Part shown: piece after piece, positions 17,268-25,014 of the stretch
How the letters are laid out: every line of letters begins with the position of its first letter
Position numbering within the stretch: position 1 is the first letter of the stretch
NCBI GenBank assembly: GCA_002401345.1
Contig: NVSU01000013.1
Span: forward strand, 1 to 32,813
Source of the DNA: Candidatus Wolfebacteria bacterium
Lineage (GTDB): Bacteria; Patescibacteriota; Minisyncoccia; Phycocordibacterales; NVSU01
DNA: 32,813 nucleotides
Reading direction: 5' to 3'
Position numbers and translations under genes: made by a program
The notes under the pieces: model-generated
Database searches by the model: none
Told to the model about the DNA's origin: nothing
The model's input: the letters and a program-made list of their open reading frames with translations, nothing else

Positions 17268-17654
17268 ATGCTCCTTACTCCACAAATAAAATACGATGGC
17301 CACCTTTTATTGGACGCTTACTCATTTAGCAGTGAAGAAATAAACTCGGTTTCATTTGTTCTTGTTAAGGCGAATAATAATATAGTCACTGAACCATTGC
17401 AGAAGGACCAGGAAGGCAGAGATGGACTTCGCTATATTATAGTGGAGAGTCTGATTTTCAGACTTGAAGATCTTCTCAATTTGACATTTGAACTAACACC
17501 TGATGATAGGACAAGAGTGACTTTCGAGGAAACCTATTTCAATGCTGATGCTGATGGAGATGGGGCATCAAGTTACAAATGCTCCAAAATTGATACCCCC
17601 CCCCGGATGGTTGCCAGACAATTTTTGCAAACGATGAGAAAGAGGCAGCCGTAA
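17268..17654 (+). CDS. Hypothetical protein interrupted at a C9 tract
   Basis: As read, 128 residues (MLLTPQIKYDGHLLLDAYSF ...) with a Cys-containing acidic region (FNADADGDGASSYKCSKIDT) followed directly by the C9 tract. After the tract this frame gives a short basic tail (RMVARQFLQTMRKRQP). Reading one base back instead (one extra C, or a -1 slip) opens a frame to TGA at 17717-17719 encoding PDGCQTIFANDEKEAAVKCA then LIANSNNWLGGVPTPGEC, which looks far more protein-like and adds three cysteines. The longer product would be about 150 residues. So the gene is phase-variable, frameshifted by slippage, recently broken, or carries a sequencing error. Family not recognised. It diverges from the methylase gene. 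Confidence 0.55.
   Translation: MLLTPQIKYDGHLLLDAYSFSSEEINSVSFVLVKANNNIVTEPLQKDQEGRDGLRYIIVESLIFRLEDLLNLTFELTPDDRTRVTFEETYFNADADGDGASSYKCSKIDTPPRMVARQFLQTMRKRQP
17596..17604 (+). repeat. Homopolymeric C9 tract
   Basis: Nine consecutive C in a coding region of AT-rich DNA. Tracts of this length are classic sites of slipped-strand mispairing, and C-CCC-CCC is also a possible slippery sequence for -1 ribosomal frameshifting. The two frames entering downstream have very different tails, described under the gene. Confidence 0.9.
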
Positions 17655-18051
17655 AGTGTGCGTTGATTGCTAACTCAAATAACTGGTTGGGTGGAGTGCC
17701 GACACCTGGAGAGTGCTGAACTTGACAAAAATGCCTGCTGCCAACTCTTTTTTCTCACATGTTATTAAAAATGAGGGAAGGAAATCAAACCTTTACAAGT
17801 TGAGGAAATGAAAACTAAACCTCTCCTTAACCCTCCAGCCTGAACGACTAACACAAACATCGGCTGAACAAAAGAAGGTGAGAAACGGACTTTGGGGTTC
17901 AAGGGATGGAGATTATCACTTGCCGCAAATAAATGGCTCTGTGAAAATAGGTAGGGCTGAAAATTGCAATTAATCCCAATGAGGTGTTAGGACTTGTGGA
18001 TTCCGCAAAACAAAACACCATATCTTTATGCTGACAGTATCCGAGCACTAT
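17655..18051. other. Gene-poor interval
   Basis: Apart from the alternative C-terminal frame of the preceding gene (to 17719), I see no gene, RNA or strong dyad here. It leads into the decayed recombinase 3' end at 18052. Confidence 0.4.
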
Positions 18052-18312
18052 CCGGTTGCATTGCCCTTTAGTAAAATCATACTGAATACCCCAAAATCTC
18101 CACCTCCTTCCCTCTTATATCTTAATGAACTAAAGTCCTTGGGCGACCATATCCGCCAGCATAGACCAGACCTTGTATTCTTTTACAGAAAGATGTTGCA
18201 CTTACAATTGGTACATGTGAGGACACAATTACAGGTTGGGAGAATGGAAGAAGTAATCCTGCTAATAAATTTATTGGGGGTATCACTAAATTTTTGGGGT
18301 ATAATCCGCTTC
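18052..18312 (+). pseudogene. Decayed copy of the recombinase C-terminal HTH region
   Basis: The DNA aligns from end to end with 12262-12510, the 3' end of the serine recombinase. The first part reads LPFSKIILNTPKSPPPSLLY and LGDHIRQHRPDL, against LPFCKITLNTLKSPPRSLLY and LGDHIRKRRLEL in the intact gene. After that the frame shifts, but the DNA still matches (GTGAGGACAC, ACAGGTTGGGA, GGAAGAAG-AATCC). Catalytic and zinc-ribbon regions are absent. It is either the remnant of a related recombinase or of the stand-alone HTH family with the same fold. The divergence shows it is not a recent duplication. Confidence 0.85.
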
Positions 18313-18348
18313 CATGAAATTACAGTCTTATGGAAAAAACGGAAGCTG

Positions 18349-18774
18349 CTATCCCCTCTTAAACTTCATGCTAATGACATAAACATCTTGCCCTGTATTC
18401 TCAATAACATGGTCTAAACGTATCTCATATTTATAGGTTGCGTATACTTGCATTAAGTCAGAAGATTCAATCAGGATATATCCTCTCATTTCTAGCTTCT
18501 TTGATATAGTCAATTTAGCATCAAAACTTGATGTGGTGTACTTTACTAATGTATCTTGGTGCTCAATCATTCCTGTAGCGTTCTTCCAGCTCCTTACGTC
18601 TTTAACGGAATTACTCTTAACGTCTGTGTACATTTTGCCCGTTAAGACGCCATCCAATGCACCTAAACTCATCTGAGAATAAAGCTCCAATTCTTTCAAT
18701 GAAGGACCCTGTGCACAGCAAAATGTAGTCTGGATTAACAAGGAAAGGCATCCTAATACTATACGCTCTTTCAT
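18349..18774 (-). CDS. Exported hypothetical protein, paralogue of 7815-8297
   Basis: 141 residues with a signal peptide (MKERIVLGCLSLLIQTTFCC then AQ). A lipobox is not convincing, although cysteines lie near the cleavage site. Similarity to the 7815-8297 protein runs along the length: an N-terminal LKELELYSQMSLGALDGVL helix, TSSFDAKLTISKKLEMRGYI in the middle and YKYEIRLDHVIENTGQDVYV near the end. It converges with the decayed recombinase end, 36 bases away. Being paired with a mobile-element remnant here and with a repeat near the other copy suggests that both travel as cargo. Function unknown. Confidence 0.7.
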   Translation of the reverse strand: MKERIVLGCLSLLIQTTFCCAQGPSLKELELYSQMSLGALDGVLTGKMYTDVKSNSVKDVRSWKNATGMIEHQDTLVKYTTSSFDAKLTISKKLEMRGYILIESSDLMQVYATYKYEIRLDHVIENTGQDVYVISMKFKRG

Positions 18775-18943
18775 AGATAATAAACTATCACTAAGATACT
18801 CCTGCCTCTCCTAAAATCAGTATATCAATGCTTGTTCAACTCATCCCCAAGGTAACCTAAATCCAGCAAATTTTATAACTTAGTCAATAGGTGTTTGTAC
18901 ATTAATCCCGATACAAACCAGAATAATTGTCAGAACAACTTCT

Positions 18944-20203
18944 ATGGAAGAATTATTGCCTCAAATCTTAAACGATACAATAAGCTTACAAGATACCTTC
19001 CCTCTTTTAATAGACAGGGAAGTTGATTATATCAATGAAGCAAAAGAGTTGTTTGATGGTGAATTTTATAGCTACTCCCTGCTAGCAATTTGGAATGCAG
19101 CAGTGAACAATCTGAAAAGGAAGGTTGAAGCATATGGTGTTGAATTGTGGTCATCTGTTGTTAAGGACGAACCTGGACGGAAAAAACATGATGGCGATGG
19201 TGATACCATTTCCGAAAGGTGGAGTAATGTTGATGACCTCACTTTAATTGCAGGTGCTACCAAACTTGGCTTGCTAAATCCAAAAGCAGGGAAAACATTG
19301 GAGATGATTAACTGGATGCGTAATCATGCTTCCCCCGCACATGACTCCGATCACCGAGTAGAACGAGAAGATGCAATAGGTCTTATATTGCTTCTTCAGA
19401 AAAATCTGTTTGAACAACCAATTCCAGATCCAGGACATTCTGTATCCTCCTTATTTGACCCGATAAAAAACAAGGTCCACACTCCAGATGAATTGAATGT
19501 ACTGAAGGACCAAATCAATTCTTTCAGGCCACAAGACATACGAATTTCATTTGGCTTTTTTACTGATTTATTGACTGCTGGAGAGGAACCTTCGACTACA
19601 AATGTTATTGCACTATTCCCAACAGTTTGGGAGAAATCGAATGACGATTTAAGAAAAGCTCTCGCAATAAAGTATCATACATTTATCATTGATCCAGATA
19701 CTGATGGCAGCTTAGATGAAGGTGCTAAAACTAGAGTCTTTGAAATGTTAGTTACATTAGACGCTGTACACTATATTCCAGATGGAACTAGGGCGAGACT
19801 TTTCAGAAGAGCGGCCCAACAACTGGCAATTGCAAAAGACACTAGCTATGGCTGGAAAGATGAAGAAGCCGCCTCCAGAAGTTTATTACAATTAGGAACA
19901 TCTATTCCAGAAGTGGCATTTATAGAAGTCTTTCAAGAGATACTTTCTGTTTATTGCGGTAATTATTGGGGTCGTTCAGATAGTCACTTTAGTCTTAAGG
20001 ATTTTATTGAGGTGCTTAACACCGACCGGTTAAGGATCGTGATGAAGATATTCAGAGAAATTGACAGAGTTCAGGCAGAATTATTTTCACCAAAGGCTAA
20101 AAACTTTGCTGTACAACTTCTTACGTCATTTGAAGTTAGGCTGACATTAGAAGCACATAAAAAAGAATTAACCGACACCTTAGAAATTATCAAGGAATTA
20201 TAG
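18944..20203 (+). CDS. Putative HEPN-domain protein (defence candidate)
   Basis: 419 residues, no signal peptide or membrane helix. The N-terminal ~150 residues are all-helical and carry a HEPN-like layout: a first helix region (ELFDGEFYSYSLLAIWNAAV), then Arg126-Asn127-x5-His133 in NWMRNHASPAHD, which fits the R-x4-6-H motif, with the common Asn after Arg, of HEPN ribonucleases. The C-terminal ~270 residues are also helical, without recognisable motifs, and might sense or bind a partner. HEPN proteins often act as toxins or abortive-infection effectors in defence islands, and this gene lies between a restriction-modification locus and the ATPase/J-domain cluster. It converges with the latter. 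The HEPN call is from the motif and helix pattern only; a non-nuclease relative is possible. Confidence 0.55.
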   Translation: MEELLPQILNDTISLQDTFPLLIDREVDYINEAKELFDGEFYSYSLLAIWNAAVNNLKRKVEAYGVELWSSVVKDEPGRKKHDGDGDTISERWSNVDDLTLIAGATKLGLLNPKAGKTLEMINWMRNHASPAHDSDHRVEREDAIGLILLLQKNLFEQPIPDPGHSVSSLFDPIKNKVHTPDELNVLKDQINSFRPQDIRISFGFFTDLLTAGEEPSTTNVIALFPTVWEKSNDDLRKALAIKYHTFIIDPDTDGSLDEGAKTRVFEMLVTLDAVHYIPDGTRARLFRRAAQQLAIAKDTSYGWKDEEAASRSLLQLGTSIPEVAFIEVFQEILSVYCGNYWGRSDSHFSLKDFIEVLNTDRLRIVMKIFREIDRVQAELFSPKAKNFAVQLLTSFEVRLTLEAHKKELTDTLEIIKEL

Positions 20204-20269
20204 TACCGGACTTTAACTCGTATATTAAAAACAGAAAATCAATCATGGCTGATATCATATCCAATAACA

Positions 20270-23200
20270 TCATTTGTTCCTCTCGGATTTTTTCTTTCTC
20301 TTCATCGCATCCAGAATTACCTTAGACACTGAATCTCTCTTTTTATCCATTTCCGATTCAGGAATGGCATTGTATTTAGATTTTACCCGATATCCCTTTG
20401 TTCGTTTCTCAATTGAGGCAATCTGAGCAATTTGCTGATCTAAGAAAAAAGCCAATTGCCCCTTGGTAAAAACTTTGACCATTGATTGCACCGAGGGAGT
20501 AAGATTGGAATAAAGAAATTCCTTTAAGCTATTGGCGTGATGTTCTCCTGAAGAACAAACAACAACTATCTTATAACCAGCAGTTAGGCACTTTTCAATA
20601 TTTTTAATCTCATACTCTTTAGTGGTCACAGATATTTCACACGCAATCCTTATTTCACCAAGTTCCAGTGCAACATCAACTCTCCCTTTTCCGTGCGGTA
20701 CTTCTTGCTCAATAGTTGCTTTAAATCCTCTGGATTCTGCTAGCTTTTTCACATATGTCTGAAGATAACGATGTTCTGTTATACCCTTTCTCTCAGATTC
20801 CACCTTTTGTATCTCATCTCTCTCAATACTTGGCTTGTCATCAGCCACAGGCTGTTCCACTATAGCTTGAGGTTCTTCCTTTTCAGAAATAGGATGAATA
20901 TGTGAGACCAAATTATCTGCTATCCCTTTTTCAATATTTTCACGATTCTCACCATACTTGTCTCTAGATAATCGTATGATATTAGCTTTCCTTTCCGAAG
21001 CTATATTCTTATCTACTTTATCAGGGAGAACAGTGACCAGATTAAAATCACTATCTCTTTTATCCACTCGTACAATAGCCTCACCAATATTCAGATTTTG
21101 CAAGTCCGATGAGCTGAAGTACGAAAATCCATCTTCCAATTTCTTTGCATCAAAATCTCCTAGTCTGAAACAAATTCGTGTTCCTGCATTGGATATAATG
21201 GAATTTGCTACTTCACTATCCTGTTTCTGGATTTGGTCAAGATTCTGATGTGCTGCAACAAGTCCAAAATGGTATTTTCTTGCACCAGATAATATGTCTT
21301 CCATAGACTTTGTAATAAAATTCTGGAATTCGTCCACGTATAGGAAATAGTTGTTTCTAGATGCATCACTCTTCGCCTGACGGGCCATTACAGCCTGATG
21401 GAGTTTTGACACAATGAGCGTTCCCAAAAGGTAGCTATTCTCAGACCCTATAAGACCTTGTGAGAGTTTGACCAAAAGAATTTTACCTCCGTCCAGAATA
21501 GAATTAAAATCCAAACCCTCCTTTTGCGCCATCATATTGCGGATTAGTTTGGGACGTAAGAAGGTGTTAAGTCGGGTGAGTAGCGGTGCAATGGAATGGC
21601 TTTTCAAATGAGGAAATTCATTTTCCCAATAGTAGACTACGCTAGGATCGCGTACCGTTTTCATAAACGTATCACGGAATTTCTGCTCAACTAAAAATCT
21701 TCTTAAATCAAGTAGAGTACCCCCCTTGTCACTTTCTAAGAAGGCAGAAATTGCATTTGAAAGAACTGAGGTCATTACATCACCCCAACTCGTGGCAATC
21801 CTTTGGAATAGTGCAATCAAATCCGAGGAAAGCACAATCTTTTCAATCTCTGAATGCGCTGTTAATAGATTAAATCCTACTGGGTAGTCATAATCTGAAG
21901 GATCAACAAGTACAACATCTTTATGTCTGTGATCTGGTATATGTGATAGTACGTTATCTATAAGGTCACCGTGAGGATCTAACACAGCTATTCCATTACC
22001 CTTTTCAATATCCTGTATAATTTGGTTCAACAGGAATACTGATTTCCCCATGCCTGTTGCACCTATAACATGAATGTGTCGAAGCTTTTGTTCAGCACTC
22101 AGTCCAACTTCCGTTTCTTTGGAATGATGCAAATTTACACCTAAAACGTATTCATTGTTACATACAGCATCTGGCGCTTTTTTAGTTTTACCCAAATCAC
22201 GTCCTAATTTTTCTGACACTACGGAAGCAGACGGAAGATGAACCAATGAGACGAGTTCCTTACTGTTCAGGATCATTCCTAGTCGATGTGAGTTTCTGTG
22301 CAATACCCCGAATAAGTGTGCATCATATGGGTACTTGTCATTAGAGAGTGCGATTAACTCATTTGAACTAGGTCGAGAGAGTAGTTTTAATACGCCGGCA
22401 ACACTTTGCACTATTTCCAATGACCGCTCGTTAGACTCACTCTGTGCAAGCACACGTATTACCACACTAAATAGAGGTGAAGCTACTTTCTCTCTAGTCA
22501 AAGAGAGGATTTCAGGGGCATCTGAAAAGAAACAACCTCCAGAATCATCCTGAACTGCATGGAGCATTTCTTTTGCCCACGGATTTTTAACGCCTTGAAA
22601 TAAGACCTGTATTGCTCCCATTTCACCACTCTCTATCCCCTCTAGTGCACCCGCGATACTTGAAAGAAGATCAGGATTAAATCCCCTCACAGATTGCAAT
22701 GGACACATAAACTCATCGGATAAACCAAAATCCACAATGAGCATTTCTTGAAATCCATCATATTCCTGATACTTCTTTATTAAATACCCCTGCTCGATGG
22801 TAAGAACAACTTCTGGATAAAATGCTTTTACTTGATTCAAGACATATGACTCATCAGGCTGCCTGCACGTAATCTGAATAACCGTCTTGTCATGAGTACT
22901 AATCACCTCATAACAAATTGGCAAACGACAATTAGAAAGCATCACCAGAAAACTTTCAGCAGTATCAATTGAAGTATCTTGACCCTTTGGTACATTTATT
23001 TGAATTTCACTTAATGTATACATGTCCTCAGAAGGAAATGCTGATCTATCTATACTTATATCGCTTAAGTCGGTGTCCTCATTTTGCACCTGAGTCGATT
23101 TACTTCTAAACATATCTGCAATGGAACTTAATAGTGTAGGTTCTCTTCCATCGTCTATAGCTAGATCAGGAGAAACAGGAATCTGTAATAGTGGAGCAAA

Positions 23201-23305
23201 AGGAGGTTCAAGTTGGACAGGTTGACCGTAGACGTACCACCCACGACCAAAGTGTTCCCACTTATAGAACTGAGACGTAAGATTTTCACTTGATGAGGGG
23301 ATCAT
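20270..23305 (-). CDS. VirD4/HerA-like ATPase with C-terminal nuclease-like domain
   Basis: 1011 residues. Walker A is at 415-422 (GATGMGKS), followed by GNGIAVLDPHGDLIDNVLS, and Walker B at about 653-660 (YFLYVDEFQNF), then LVAAHQNLDQI and a TraG-type RICFRLGDFDAKKLE segment: the VirD4/TraG/HerA class of DNA-pumping ATPases. The first ~400 residues are a separate region with no recognised motif. After a charged linker (about 770-840) a C-terminal domain carries GRVDVALE and RIACEISVTTKEYEIKNIEK, a restriction-endonuclease-like core with Asp at about 875 and Glu at about 889, but Ser where the usual catalytic Lys stands. It ends in a basic tail (KKRDSVSK, KKKSERNK). No transfer genes adjoin. 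Last gene of the minus-strand cluster, 42 bases after the J-domain gene. Confidence 0.8.
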   Translation of the reverse strand: MIPSSSENLTSQFYKWEHFGRGWYVYGQPVQLEPPFAPLLQIPVSPDLAIDDGREPTLLSSIADMFRSKSTQVQNEDTDLSDISIDRSAFPSEDMYTLSEIQINVPKGQDTSIDTAESFLVMLSNCRLPICYEVISTHDKTVIQITCRQPDESYVLNQVKAFYPEVVLTIEQGYLIKKYQEYDGFQEMLIVDFGLSDEFMCPLQSVRGFNPDLLSSIAGALEGIESGEMGAIQVLFQGVKNPWAKEMLHAVQDDSGGCFFSDAPEILSLTREKVASPLFSVVIRVLAQSESNERSLEIVQSVAGVLKLLSRPSSNELIALSNDKYPYDAHLFGVLHRNSHRLGMILNSKELVSLVHLPSASVVSEKLGRDLGKTKKAPDAVCNNEYVLGVNLHHSKETEVGLSAEQKLRHIHVIGATGMGKSVFLLNQIIQDIEKGNGIAVLDPHGDLIDNVLSHIPDHRHKDVVLVDPSDYDYPVGFNLLTAHSEIEKIVLSSDLIALFQRIATSWGDVMTSVLSNAISAFLESDKGGTLLDLRRFLVEQKFRDTFMKTVRDPSVVYYWENEFPHLKSHSIAPLLTRLNTFLRPKLIRNMMAQKEGLDFNSILDGGKILLVKLSQGLIGSENSYLLGTLIVSKLHQAVMARQAKSDASRNNYFLYVDEFQNFITKSMEDILSGARKYHFGLVAAHQNLDQIQKQDSEVANSIISNAGTRICFRLGDFDAKKLEDGFSYFSSSDLQNLNIGEAIVRVDKRDSDFNLVTVLPDKVDKNIASERKANIIRLSRDKYGENRENIEKGIADNLVSHIHPISEKEEPQAIVEQPVADDKPSIERDEIQKVESERKGITEHRYLQTYVKKLAESRGFKATIEQEVPHGKGRVDVALELGEIRIACEISVTTKEYEIKNIEKCLTAGYKIVVVCSSGEHHANSLKEFLYSNLTPSVQSMVKVFTKGQLAFFLDQQIAQIASIEKRTKGYRVKSKYNAIPESEMDKKRDSVSKVILDAMKRKKKSERNK

Positions 23306-23347
23306 ATATTACTTTTAGAAGAACTTTCCATTCATTAAATTCTATGC

Positions 23348-24334
23348 TTATTGCTGTTTCGCATTTTTCAACTCGGTAAATATAGAAGACAAATCTAGCA
23401 CCTGTTTCCTGTTCATTGCCTGTGGTGCCATTGTGATCAATTTTTCTATATACCTTTCAGCGTATCCCCCATAAAAGTTTATCTCCTCCTTCACTTGTCC
23501 AACTGTTTTATCTCCAAGAAATAACCCTGCAATACTATACAATGGGTAAAGAATAACTTTTTTGAATATCAATGCGATTACATTTGCAATGAACACCGGA
23601 ATACCATAAACTATCGCCACTATTGGATTACAACCAGGTTTACCGTATGTCTTCCTATGAATCCTATTACCAAAATTTACAAGCCATAAAGTAACCGTGA
23701 GTACTTTGTCTGGCAACCATATCCTTGAGAGTGGCAAAAACATTAAAAAACATGCGATTGTGTGTATGCACCAAATAGCAAGTAGGCCATTTGTCCAAAG
23801 AGGAATTTCAATATACCTACCAATAATAACCAACCATATAAGTATTACAGTAGCGGAAGCCCATGCAACAACAGATTGTATTGGTATATCATCTTTCAAT
23901 TCCTCCATCAATACTTCCCGAAGTATAAAGCCTTTAGATACCACAAACTCTTTGGTGTGATACTTATATTTAGTTGATTTTACAAAAGTCCATACCTCCT
24001 GAATCATCTCCTGAACCATTTCGATAACCTCATATGACAACCCTAGTTCCTCTTCTCCTGGGGCATACTCCTTCTCTCTGATCGGTTGTTCATATACAGT
24101 CTCCTGATCCCTCAAATATGACTCTAAGAATGCAATACAAGGCTCTATTGCTATAAAATTCTCTTGAAACCTTTGGTACAAGTTCGGATCAGTTTCCCTT
24201 TTATGATGAACTAAGTCAGGGTGCCATCGGCTCTTTATTTTCCTTTCGACTACCTTTAAGTCTTCAGCTTTTAGCTTTTTAATATCGGTTATTACAAGAA
24301 GCCTAATTGCTTGATCAAGAGTAATCTCATCCAT
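23348..24334 (-). CDS. Membrane protein with N-terminal J-domain-like region
   Basis: 328 residues. The N-terminal ~75 residues resemble a DnaJ J-domain: a helix (LKAEDLKVVERKIKSRW) leading into His38-Pro39-Asp40, then NLYQRFQENFIAIEPCIAFL like helix III. HPD is the motif that stimulates Hsp70 ATPase. An acidic helical linker (about 85-150) follows, then three hydrophobic segments at about 155-173, 183-201 and 237-258, and a soluble C-terminal tail. It lies between the 199-aa frame gene (6 bases apart) and the ATPase-nuclease gene. It may anchor or load the ATPase at the membrane through a chaperone. The weak point is that the J-domain lacks the usual YxxLGv start, so it is a divergent member at best. 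Confidence 0.6.
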   Translation of the reverse strand: MDEITLDQAIRLLVITDIKKLKAEDLKVVERKIKSRWHPDLVHHKRETDPNLYQRFQENFIAIEPCIAFLESYLRDQETVYEQPIREKEYAPGEEELGLSYEVIEMVQEMIQEVWTFVKSTKYKYHTKEFVVSKGFILREVLMEELKDDIPIQSVVAWASATVILIWLVIIGRYIEIPLWTNGLLAIWCIHTIACFLMFLPLSRIWLPDKVLTVTLWLVNFGNRIHRKTYGKPGCNPIVAIVYGIPVFIANVIALIFKKVILYPLYSIAGLFLGDKTVGQVKEEINFYGGYAERYIEKLITMAPQAMNRKQVLDLSSIFTELKNAKQQ

Positions 24335-24340
24335 ATTTCC

Positions 24341-24916
24341 CTATGGTCTATAGAATTCTTTCATTATTGGTTTGGCAGCACCTTCTGAGAACCCCTTAAA
24401 TCCTTGAGTAGAGGTAATAGACTCTATGGCATTGAGCACACAAGTATGAATCATTCCCTGAAACATCTTGTGGGTATCTTCTTGATACCAGGTCTTACTT
24501 TTCATATTATTCTTCAGCACTGGTCCGATGAACGGAAAGCAGTATAACAGTCGTTGCCAAAAGCTGATCTCCCTATTAAACCACCAGGAAACAAAAAATC
24601 CTGTTCCGAACAAGCCAGAAGAAATCTTGAAAACATATGGTCCGCGAGATACGCATAAGTACTCTCTTCTAGACGAAAAAAATCCCCCTTCCTTGTATAA
24701 CTTTCTGGAGATTCTTATGCCGGGAATATTGCAGATAATGACATTACGCTCTACTGATTTATAAAATGCTTGTGTAGAGCACTGTATGTTTTGAATATTC
24801 TGCGACCAATTTGAAATTTCTATTTCTGATACAGTAAGTGTCTCTCCAATATAGGAACCAATAGACCAACCTTGCTTTATTCCAGATATAAAGGGCTGCA
24901 ATTCGTTTTTTGACAT
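24341..24916 (-). CDS. Membrane-associated hypothetical protein
   Basis: 191 residues from the ATG at 24916 (MSKNELQPFISG); an upstream TTG at 24940 would add eight residues and is less likely. The N-terminal half is mixed alpha/beta with two cysteines. In the middle is an aromatic, glycine-rich, partly hydrophobic stretch (GLFGTGFFVSWWFNREISFW, then LLYCFPFIGPVL) that probably sits in or on the membrane. The C-terminal ~60 residues are helical (HKMFQGMIHTCVLNAIESI). I do not recognise the family. Six bases separate it from the J-domain gene, so the two and the ATPase form one unit. It is separated by 98 bases from the kinase gene upstream, where a second promoter might lie. Confidence 0.6.
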   Translation of the reverse strand: MSKNELQPFISGIKQGWSIGSYIGETLTVSEIEISNWSQNIQNIQCSTQAFYKSVERNVIICNIPGIRISRKLYKEGGFFSSRREYLCVSRGPYVFKISSGLFGTGFFVSWWFNREISFWQRLLYCFPFIGPVLKNNMKSKTWYQEDTHKMFQGMIHTCVLNAIESITSTQGFKGFSEGAAKPIMKEFYRP

Positions 24917-25014
24917 CAAAAAAAGTGAAGGTTGCCTCAAAATTTAAACCTCGTTTGCATAAAAAACCTACTACCAATAACATACGAATAAATGACAAGT
25001 ATAAATTTGAAGGT

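Noticed and set aside
18028-18417. 129-aa plus-strand frame as an intact gene
   Set aside because: Only its first ~50 residues match the recombinase C-terminus; then the frame slips while the DNA similarity continues, so it is a pseudogene fragment. It also runs into the 3' end of a minus-strand gene.
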